DNA from: PALSA-693 sp963729695
Lineage (GTDB): Bacteria; Actinomycetota; Acidimicrobiia; Acidimicrobiales; Palsa-688
Direction of reading: 5' to 3'
NCBI GenBank assembly: GCA_963729695.1
Contig: CAVSOT010000007.1
Span: forward strand, 1,116,001-1,180,000
Length of the DNA: 64,000 bases
Shown: positions 15,554-22,520 of the stretch, piece after piece
Position numbering within the stretch: position 1 is the stretch's first letter
Layout of the letters: each line of letters opens with the position of its first letter
Translations under genes and position numbers: made by a program
The notes under the pieces: model-generated
What the model was told of the DNA's origin: nothing
The model's database searches: none
The model's input: only the letters and a program-made list of their open reading frames with translations

Positions 15554-16578
15554 CCAGCTATCTCGCCGCCGAGGACCGCTACCGGTCGATGGCCTATCGG
15601 CGGTGCGGGCGAAGCGGGCTGCTGCTGCCAGCGGTGTCGCTCGGGCTATGGCAGAACTTCGGCGACGACCGGCCCATCGAAACCCAGCGCGCCATCCTGC
15701 GCCGAGCCTTCGATTTGGGCATCACCCATTTCGATTTGGCCAATAACTACGGACCTCCTTATGGCAGCGCGGAAACCAATTTCGCCCGGATTCTCCACGA
15801 TGACTTCCGCCGGCACCGTGATGAGCTGGTCATCTCCACCAAGGCGGGGTGGGACATGTGGCCGGGACCCTACGGGGATTTGGGCTCCCGCAAATACCTT
15901 CTGGCCAGCCTCGACCAGAGTCTGCGGCGGCTTGGGCTCGACTACGTCGACATTTTCTACCACCATCATTACGACCCCCAAACGCCCCTGGAGGAAACGC
16001 TCGGCGCCCTCCATACCGCCGTCACCTCTGGCCGAGCCCTGTATGTCGGGATTTCCTCTTACTCCGACCAGCGCACGGCCGAGGCCGTGGCCATCCTGCG
16101 CGGGTTGGGCACCCCTTTGCTCATCCACCAGCCCTCGTACTCGATGCTCAACCGCTGGATCGAAGACCGACTTCTCGAGGTCCTCGCCCGCGAAGGTGTC
16201 GGCTGCATCGCTTTCTCGGCCTTGGCGCAGGGTCTGCTCACCGACCGGTACCTCGACGGTATTCCGCCCGGTTCCCGTGCCTCTGGAGGCGGCTCGCTCA
16301 CTCTCAACATGCTCAACGACGACAACCTTGCCCGCATCCGGGCGCTCCATGCCATCGCGCTGGGACGAAGTCAGTCCCTCGCCCAGATGGCCATCGCGTG
16401 GGCGTTGCGCGACCCGCGAGTCACTTCGGTGCTGATCGGAGCGAGCGGCGTGGCCCAACTGGAGCAGAACGTCGCCTCCCTCGATCACCTCGATTTCACC
16501 CCCGAGGAACTTGCCGACATTGACCGCTACGCCGTCGACGGCAACATCGACCTGTGGCGCGGCCCGGCCACCGCCTGA
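15550..16578 (+). CDS. gpr: Aldo/keto reductase, YghZ/L-glyceraldehyde-3-phosphate reductase type
   Basis: A 342-residue NADPH-dependent aldo/keto reductase closely resembling E. coli YghZ (Gpr, AKR14A1), which detoxifies L-glyceraldehyde 3-phosphate and methylglyoxal. Matching stretches include LPAVSLGLWQNFGDDRP, then DLGITHFDLANNYGPPYGSA (Asp and Tyr of the catalytic tetrad), VISTKAGWDMWPGPYGDLGS and LLIHQPSYSMLNRWIEDRLL. The C-terminal cofactor region reads VTSVLIGASGVAQLEQNVAS. The GTG at 15550 aligns with the known N-terminus of the family; upstream in-frame codons do not. The start overlaps the stop of the preceding small gene. Confidence in family is very high; the physiological substrate is inferred. 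Confidence 0.92.
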   Translation: MTSYLAAEDRYRSMAYRRCGRSGLLLPAVSLGLWQNFGDDRPIETQRAILRRAFDLGITHFDLANNYGPPYGSAETNFARILHDDFRRHRDELVISTKAGWDMWPGPYGDLGSRKYLLASLDQSLRRLGLDYVDIFYHHHYDPQTPLEETLGALHTAVTSGRALYVGISSYSDQRTAEAVAILRGLGTPLLIHQPSYSMLNRWIEDRLLEVLAREGVGCIAFSALAQGLLTDRYLDGIPPGSRASGGGSLTLNMLNDDNLARIRALHAIALGRSQSLAQMAIAWALRDPRVTSVLIGASGVAQLEQNVASLDHLDFTPEELADIDRYAVDGNIDLWRGPATA

Positions 16579-16743
16579 GCCGGTCTGGGGCGGGAACCGC
16601 CGTGCGATGGGTCTTCGACGAGCCGCTCGAGGTCGTGGCGAGCGGCGGGGCCGGCGCCTCGACCATGAGGGGATTTGAACGGTGGTGTTGTTGCGGCTAC
16701 TTGACAGGAGTCCGGGGGTGGACAGTCCCTGAGTCGAGCCTTG

Positions 16744-17394
16744 TCAGGAGAAGGTGGCGGATGCCAGGGTGGCACCGGTGGAGGTCACGAGCTGGGCGCT
16801 CCCGAGCTGACCGACGTCCACTCCTATGGTTTTGGACCACTGGCCGGTACCGTCACGAACGTAGAACGCGCCGGTCGTCAGGGTCGAGCCGTCTGTGGCG
16901 TGGAGCCGGCAGGTGACCGGACCGTCATAGCTCGAGCCCTTGACGACCATGAACACCCACGAAGGGTTCCCGTCGTAGACGACGATCTGGCCCACGTTCT
17001 GGCTGGCGGCGTCTTCGAAGGTGCCCGTGCGCAACTCCTGCCCTGGTGGCAGCGGCAGGGCAGCGCGCGTCGACGCCGGACGATCGATGTTCTCCGTGGC
17101 GGCCACGGTCGCTCCCACCAGTGCCAGCCCGGCGGCGACCGACACCAGGGCGATGCGGCCCCGGGGCCTGGGGCGCACCATGGGGACGACCTGAGCGGTC
17201 CCGGCCTGGTCCGCCAGCTCCTGCTGGAGGCGCGAGACGAACTGTGGGTCAGGGGCGGCCTCATCGGACCGGGCTGTGGCCAACTCGATAGCGGTGCGCA
17301 GGACGGCGGCGTCGTCGGGCGTGGCCCGAAAGCCACGGGGGCGGCGTCCCGTCGCCAGCGCGTCAAGGAATGCGGAGATCTTTCGTCGGCTCAC
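16744..17394 (-). CDS. Putative anti-sigma factor (single-pass membrane protein)
   Basis: A 216-residue protein whose GTG start overlaps the stop of the ECF sigma gene (GTGA), the usual sigma/anti-sigma arrangement. A cytosolic N-terminal part of about 85 residues is followed by one transmembrane helix (GRIALVSVAAGLALVGATVA) and an extracytoplasmic domain of about 110 residues ending VTSTGATLASATFS. The cytosolic part lacks the HxxxCxxC motif of the common zinc anti-sigma (ZAS) domain, so it would be a non-ZAS type. Function is inferred mainly from gene order and topology. Confidence 0.65.
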   Translation of the reverse strand: MSRRKISAFLDALATGRRPRGFRATPDDAAVLRTAIELATARSDEAAPDPQFVSRLQQELADQAGTAQVVPMVRPRPRGRIALVSVAAGLALVGATVAATENIDRPASTRAALPLPPGQELRTGTFEDAASQNVGQIVVYDGNPSWVFMVVKGSSYDGPVTCRLHATDGSTLTTGAFYVRDGTGQWSKTIGVDVGQLGSAQLVTSTGATLASATFS

Positions 17395-17984
17395 TGGTCC
17401 AGCTCCAGTCCGATCTTCGTGGCCATCTGCAGGGCTCGGTGTTGGAGAACCTTGGCGTTGCTGACACTGATATCCATGGTGTGGGCGGCCTCCTTGATCG
17501 AGGACGCCTCCAGGAATCGGAGTTCGAGGATCCGGCGGTAGCGATCGGGCAGGCCGGCCAGTATGCGGGCCACCCGGTTTGGGGCCTCACTGGACTGTTC
17601 AGGGCCCGCCGGGTCGGCCAAGAAGACCAGGTCCGAGTCCGGGTCGATGGACGTCACCGGCGTACCTAGGCGGCGCCGCCAATGCGAAGCCAGGACCGTC
17701 CTGGCCGTAGCCAGCAGATAGGAGCGCACCTCTCCCTTCGACGATGCCAGGCGTAACGGGCCGAGGGCGGTCCTGAACACCTCTGAGGTGAGGTCCTCGG
17801 CGTCGGGGCGGTTACCCACCCGCGCGTACATCAACCGGTACAGGCGGTCCACGTTGTCGCGGTACACCGACTCCCAATCGGAGTACACATCGGTGTCTAC
17901 CACGTGCAGGTGGACGACTCGGCCGTCGCCTGCTTCGGGTCGTTCACCGGCCATCCTTGTCGAGGGTGTAGACGCGGACAACAT
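17391..17984 (-). CDS. ECF RNA polymerase sigma factor
   Basis: A sigma-70 family ECF protein of up to 197 residues. Sigma region 2 is VYRDNVDRLYRLMYARVGNR followed by PDAEDLTSEVFRTAL; region 4 is LAGLPDRYRRILELRFLEAS followed by SIKEAAHTMDISVSNAKVLQ. The start is not certain: the frame opens at 17984 (MLSAST), with a second ATG at 17954, and neither has an ideal ribosome site. The gene is co-translated with a membrane protein that is probably its anti-sigma factor, so it should respond to an envelope or extracellular signal. Target promoters are unknown; it may autoregulate. Confidence 0.92.
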   Translation of the reverse strand: MLSASTPSTRMAGERPEAGDGRVVHLHVVDTDVYSDWESVYRDNVDRLYRLMYARVGNRPDAEDLTSEVFRTALGPLRLASSKGEVRSYLLATARTVLASHWRRRLGTPVTSIDPDSDLVFLADPAGPEQSSEAPNRVARILAGLPDRYRRILELRFLEASSIKEAAHTMDISVSNAKVLQHRALQMATKIGLELDQ

Positions 17985-18630
17985 AGCTTGCGTATAGATA
18001 GGCGCACGGGTTACACCAGCTGGTTACCAGGGGCCTTCTCACCCTGCCGCCGGAACGCGGAAGCCGAAGAAATGGTCTCTGACCTGCATCGCAGCGTTTG
18101 ATAGGTCCTAACGGTCGATGGGACAAAACTCATCGAGATCTGCCTTCGAAGTCGTCGATTCGTCAGACTATGACGACCGCGAGACCGGCTTAGACCCCTT
18201 CGACCCTTCGCTGCCGACGACCGCGGCGAGCCGAGCTGGTCCAGGCCGTCGTGGTGGGCGACCCGTCGAGCGGTACCGCGCCTTTCGGCGCCGGGCCGAA
18301 GGGTTACCGGATGACGACCCGGCGACGACGGCGTACCCCGATCTCTCACCCTGCGGTAGGTCCATCGAGGAGGATCTCGTAAATGGGGTTGAGCATCGAG
18401 AGTCCGCCGGAGTGGGAGGCGACCGTTGCGTCGACAGATACGGCGGTTCCGGCCTGAATTCCAGCAATTTGGTGACGATCCGGCCGTGTGTAACCCCCCC
18501 GGTTATTTCATCGCAAACTACTTGGGCGGAGCGGTCTCGCCGCCCCTCGAGACCCCACCAAGCTCTCGGGCTCGGGCCGCCCAAGTAGTTTTCCACCAGG
18601 CTCGGACACTAACGGTGGGGTCGTCGAGAA
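17985..18630. other. Long intergenic region with an inverted-repeat element
   Basis: About 650 bases upstream of the ECF sigma gene with no convincing gene. Frames of 140-156 codons exist on both strands over 18118-18596, but they overlap antisense, are Arg/Pro/Ser-rich and match nothing I know. The structured inverted repeat at 18515-18591 is the main feature. Confidence 0.4.
18515..18591. repeat. 15-bp inverted repeat with nested hairpin
   Basis: AAACTACTTGGGCGG at 18515-18529 is exactly repeated in inverse orientation as CCGCCCAAGTAGTTT at 18577-18591, with 47 bases between. Inside is a second dyad, GGTCTCG (18533-18539) against CGAGACC (18548-18554). The layout could be the ends of a miniature element, a protein-binding site or a structured RNA. 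No T-run follows, so it is not a standard terminator. Confidence 0.6.
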
Positions 18631-19028
18631 CTACGCAAAGAAGGGCCCAGCAGCCAACAATGCCAGTGCCGCGTCTCGTGAATCGCAGTCCTGCATGTGC
18701 ACCACTTTCTCGCCGGCAGCCCCGAAGGTGAACACCTTGAACACTTCTACCGTCCCCGACCAGTCGGGCTGGGAGATCGTCAGACCGACCGCAACGGCTG
18801 GACCCCTCTCAACCGCTTCGCTCACCTGAAAGCGCCGCCCGTTCTCGTGGAGCATCGATAGGCGGTCCACGACCTCCTGCCGGTTGCCTCAGGTGGGGGT
18901 TTCCGGGACGTCCACCCGGTCGGCGGCACACCAGACGACCCTGGGTCGAGCAACCTGTTCCACGCATCAAGGTCGCCCCGCCCGAGCGCGTCGTATGCGT
19001 CGCGCAGCTGTGCCAGACGCTCGTTCAT
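18631..19028 (-). pseudogene. Frameshifted SnoaL-like (NTF2-fold) gene
   Basis: The ATG at 19028 opens MNERLAQLRDAYDALGRGDL followed by DAWNRLLDP, a typical SnoaL-like start. At about 18940 the homologous reading moves to another frame (VVWCAADRVDVPETPT), meets a TGA near 18890, then continues in that frame as NRQEVVDRLSMLHENGRRF and on to FKVFTFGAAGEKVVHMQD, stopping at 18631. Joining the parts gives a protein of about 130 residues, the normal family length. One frameshift plus one nonsense codon make a plain sequencing error less likely, so I call it a pseudogene. Confidence 0.75.
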
Positions 19029-19272
19029 GCCGGAGACTGTAGTCCTCCACGTCATCGGTTCAACCCACGACCGGCAGGCTCGTCGCGCTTGTCGTGAACG
19101 TCGTAGATCGTCCCGCCTTCGTTCCGCGTCCGCTCCCATTCGTCGTAGTCCGCGAGGGCCAATCTCCGGCCTGACCAGCACTTTCCTGCTCGCCGGATTT
19201 GGCCCGGTCTCTAATGGAAAAGCCGAGACTCGGCCAAGGAGCGCCCGCTGATCGCGACGAGGGGCGTCGCTT

Positions 19273-20556
19273 TTAGCTGGCTGCGTCGGCCCCTTGGCGG
19301 TGGGTCTGGTATCGGATTGGCGGCGGAGCAGGAACGAAGTCGAAGATACGCTCTGCGTTTGCCCGCAGGACTTTCCTGCGGGACTCGTTGTCGAGGTGCG
19401 CCGTATCCCGCAGTGCTATCTCGCGTGAATTCGGGAAGCTGCAGTCGGGGTGGGGGTAGTCGGTCTCGATCATGATGTTGTCAATAGGCAGGTGGCCGAG
19501 CAGCTCGAGGCCGATGGGGTCGTCGATGAAGCAGCCGTAGACGTGGTCCTTGAACAGTTCGTAGGGATCGATGAAGGTACGGGCCATAAGCTCATCACTG
19601 ACGTCGGCCGGTTTGGCCACGAGACCCGAGAGCACATCGGTGATGGATAGGCCCGAAGCCTCCAGCTTCAGCAGGACCTGCGCTTGCATGGCAATGACTC
19701 GCTCGGCGCGCTGGAGATACAAGGGGATCCACCCGATACCTCCTTCTGAGAGGCAAAGCTTCAAGGACGGAAACCGCTGGAAGTTTCCCGAGAACATCCA
19801 GTCGGCGAGGCACGACATCGAGTTGACGATAGGCAGCGTCGGCGTGATGACTGGCGGCATGTCATCAGAGGTCGTTGTCATCCGAGACGATGACCCGAGG
19901 TGGGCGGCCAGAGGCAGTCCCGCGTCGCTGACGGCTGCGAAGATCGGGTCCCAATAGTGGTCCTTGTTGTGAATGGACGGGAAGCCGAGGGGCGCCGGAT
20001 TCTCCGAAAAGGCGACGGCCTTTGCGCCTAGCTTTGCGCAGCGGGCAATCTCCCTTGCCGCCAGTTGCGGATCCCAGAAAGGAATGATGATCAGGGGGAT
20101 GTAGCGGCCCGGAACCGACTGGCACCAGTCATCGACCATCCAGTCGTTGTACGCCTGGATGCATGCGAACCCCAGATCCCTGTCGTGGCCCTCTGAGAAC
20201 ACCTGGCCACAAAATCGGGGAAAGGATGGGAACATCATCGAGCCCAACACACCGTCGGTGAGCATGTCGTGCTCACGAGCCACAGGGTCGTAGGCCCCAC
20301 GGGGCATGTCATCGAAGGTGACCGGCCCCGCTGTCCACTCGCTCGGCGGTTTACCGGCTACCCCCCACATACCGCTGATCGGAAAAGTACCACCCTCATA
20401 GACCCAGGCCAACCCGCGTTCCAGCGCCACGACCTGCGGCGCTTCGTCCTTGAATCTTGCCGAGACTCGTGACTGCCACACGTCGGGCGGTTCGACCACG
20501 TGGTCATCGACCGAAATCATCCAAACCTCGTCGTCCATCCGAACCTCGTCATCCAT
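19273..20556 (-). CDS. Amidohydrolase family protein (PF04909)
   Basis: A metal-dependent TIM-barrel hydrolase/decarboxylase of the amidohydrolase_2 family, 427 residues from ATG 20556 or 421 from ATG 20538. N-terminal metal site motif: ISVDDHVVEPPDVWQSRVS. Later landmarks are LPLAAHLGSSSR, SEGGIGWIPLYLQRAERV and the C-terminal IMIETDYPHPDCSFP with its conserved aspartate. The family includes o-pyrocatechuate/ACMS-type decarboxylases and lactone or amide hydrolases, and many uncharacterised members cluster with degradative genes in actinobacteria. It lies 17 bases downstream of a D-aminoacylase-like gene on the same strand, implying one operon. Confidence 0.88.
   Translation of the reverse strand: MDDEVRMDDEVWMISVDDHVVEPPDVWQSRVSARFKDEAPQVVALERGLAWVYEGGTFPISGMWGVAGKPPSEWTAGPVTFDDMPRGAYDPVAREHDMLTDGVLGSMMFPSFPRFCGQVFSEGHDRDLGFACIQAYNDWMVDDWCQSVPGRYIPLIIIPFWDPQLAAREIARCAKLGAKAVAFSENPAPLGFPSIHNKDHYWDPIFAAVSDAGLPLAAHLGSSSRMTTTSDDMPPVITPTLPIVNSMSCLADWMFSGNFQRFPSLKLCLSEGGIGWIPLYLQRAERVIAMQAQVLLKLEASGLSITDVLSGLVAKPADVSDELMARTFIDPYELFKDHVYGCFIDDPIGLELLGHLPIDNIMIETDYPHPDCSFPNSREIALRDTAHLDNESRRKVLRANAERIFDFVPAPPPIRYQTHRQGADAAS
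20521..20556 (-). repeat. 18-bp tandem duplication at the amidohydrolase start
   Basis: The first 18 bases of the frame (Met-Asp-Asp-Glu-Val-Arg) are followed by a near-identical 18-base unit (Met-Asp-Asp-Glu-Val-Trp) at 20538-20521, then another ATG. The duplication creates three candidate start codons and may reflect slippage. Confidence 0.7.
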
Positions 20557-20573
20557 CCGAAACTCCAGTCACA

Positions 20574-22283
20574 TCAAGGACCATCGACAGGTACTGGGGG
20601 CTGGAGTCGCCTTCCTGGCGCCACACCGGGCTGATCTTGTCCGCCCGAACGCACCAACACTCCGTTCACCCACACATACTCGATACCGACACTGTGCACC
20701 ACGACGCGCTCGGCATTGCCGGGAAAGTCGCGTACCCGCTCCTCGGCACCAGGGCCGACCCGGGTTGCGTCGAACGCCACCAGGTCGGCGGCTGCCCCCA
20801 CGGCTAAGCGACCCCGGTCATGGAGCCCGAAGATCGCCGCCGGTTGGCCCGTGAGACGCCAGACCGCCAACTCGAGCGGCAGCGCCTTGCGCTCGCGCAC
20901 CCACTCGCCCAGAAGCATGGTGGCGTACTGCGCGTCGCAGTGCTGGGTGATGTGCGCTCCCGCGTCCCCCAACCCGATCAGGCAGCGGCGGTCGGCGAGC
21001 AGCGCCGTGATGACATCCTGGTCGGTGTTCGCCACCGCAATGGCGAAGCGGGTGGCCAATCCTTCGGCGATAGACAGGTTGACCAGCTCCTCGAAGGGCG
21101 TGGAGCCGTCCTCGGCCGCCAGGGTTCCCAACGTCGGGCCTTTGACAAGTCGCGAGTGCACAACACTCTCCGCGATAGTGGTGTCTGCCAGCCGCCGCCA
21201 GGATGCTGCGCTTATGAGCTCCTGTGTGCGCCGGCGCCAGCCCTCATCGTGGTAGAGCTCCATTCGCCTGTCAGCTTCGACGGCCAGCACGTCGAGGAAG
21301 CCGTCGCTCACCGAGCGCAACGGGAAGGGATCCTGCAGGTTCACCTGGGCGATGATCGGATGGCATGCGAACTGGGGGAACACGGAGAGCCCCGCAGGGC
21401 TGGTCGCTTCCACCGACGCCTTGGCCTCGCCCAGACGACCCTCGCCTGCGATCGGCATCAGCCGATCGCCCGACCACGTCAACGGCCTTCCTGCGGAGCG
21501 GGCGATGCGAACGACGTCCTCGATGTCGTAGCCGTCATGAATCACCATCTCGATGGTGCCCGTGCCGGTCTCGCCGACAGCGGCCGCTATCCGCAACAGT
21601 TCCTCGGCGCTGGCCGCCCGACTCGGTACCGGCTTCCCAAAGGCGCCGACGTGCGTGTGCTGCGAGGTGGAGAACCCGATCGCACCGGTCCGGATCGCCT
21701 CCTTCACCAATTCACACATCCGGGCGACCTCCTCGTCGGAGGCCTTCCGATCGGGAGCGTCGTCACCCAGCACGAACCACCGCAGAGCCGTATGGCCGAT
21801 CATGCACGCCACATTCAGGCGTTTATCGAGTGAATCGACCTCCTGGAGATACTCCGGGAAAGACTCGAACGACCACTGAACGCCCGCCTGCAGAGCCGCC
21901 AGCGGCATCCCTTCCACGTTCTGGAGCGTCCGCACGATCACGTCCCTGTGACTGGGACGAGTCGGTGCCAGCGTGAAACCGCAGTTCCCGGTCACGACCG
22001 TGGTGATCCCGTGCCAACTCGACGGCGTGAAGTCGGGGTCCCAGAAGACCTGGGCGTCGTAGTGCGTGTGCGGATCGATGAACCCCGGGCTCAACACCAG
22101 ACCCGTCAGGTCAATCTCGGGCCCATCGAACCGCAGGTTCGGACCGACGCCCACGATGCGACCGCCTTCGATGGCCACGTCGGCCCGCCGCGACGGATCG
22201 CCGGTGCCATCGATCACCTGCGCCCCCCGAAGCACCGCTTGGCGCGGAACCTCTGAGCTCGCCCGACGTTGAGGACCTGCCAT
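20574..22283 (-). CDS. N-acyl-D-amino-acid deacylase family amidohydrolase
   Basis: A 569-residue zinc amidohydrolase of the D-aminoacylase/dihydroorotase superfamily. The N-terminal beta-sandwich ends in LVLSPGFIDPHTHYDAQVFW, where HTH is the metal site; GNCGFTLAPTRP carries the metal-ligand cysteine typical of D-aminoacylases. Later landmarks are STSQHTHVGAFGKPVPSRAA, GLGDAGAHITQHCDA (catalytic Asp) and a C-terminal RGRLAVGAAADLVAFD. Substrates in the family are N-acyl-D-amino acids and related amides. ATG 22283 follows AAGGGGCGATTG; the in-frame TTG one codon earlier is not needed. The downstream amidohydrolase is probably co-transcribed. Confidence 0.88.
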   Translation of the reverse strand: MAGPQRRASSEVPRQAVLRGAQVIDGTGDPSRRADVAIEGGRIVGVGPNLRFDGPEIDLTGLVLSPGFIDPHTHYDAQVFWDPDFTPSSWHGITTVVTGNCGFTLAPTRPSHRDVIVRTLQNVEGMPLAALQAGVQWSFESFPEYLQEVDSLDKRLNVACMIGHTALRWFVLGDDAPDRKASDEEVARMCELVKEAIRTGAIGFSTSQHTHVGAFGKPVPSRAASAEELLRIAAAVGETGTGTIEMVIHDGYDIEDVVRIARSAGRPLTWSGDRLMPIAGEGRLGEAKASVEATSPAGLSVFPQFACHPIIAQVNLQDPFPLRSVSDGFLDVLAVEADRRMELYHDEGWRRRTQELISAASWRRLADTTIAESVVHSRLVKGPTLGTLAAEDGSTPFEELVNLSIAEGLATRFAIAVANTDQDVITALLADRRCLIGLGDAGAHITQHCDAQYATMLLGEWVRERKALPLELAVWRLTGQPAAIFGLHDRGRLAVGAAADLVAFDATRVGPGAEERVRDFPGNAERVVVHSVGIEYVWVNGVLVRSGGQDQPGVAPGRRLQPPVPVDGP

Positions 22284-22520
22284 CAATCGCCCCTTGTCTC
22301 AATCGGGGCGGCAGCCGCCCCGATCGCTAGGGTTGGATCCACTTTCGGATCCCAATCATAGTGCGACCATAACCAGGCGAGGGACGACGGTCAACCGGGA
22401 TGGTCGCTCAGCCGGGTTCGACAAGGGGAGCTGGGGCTCGCCAGACGGTCGTGGTTGATGATCCGCATTCGGGTAGTCTCTCCTGCGGACCGGACCGCCC
22501 GGGGTATAGGAGTGGTCGTC

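Noticed and set aside
16660..16690. T-arm-like sequence (reverse strand GTTCAAATCCC), possible tRNA
   Set aside because: The flanking bases do not form a T stem, and no acceptor or anticodon stem can be folded around it.
18118..18596. Overlapping frames of about 150 codons on both strands
   Set aside because: Neither resembles a protein family, both are low-complexity, and they cover the inverted-repeat element.
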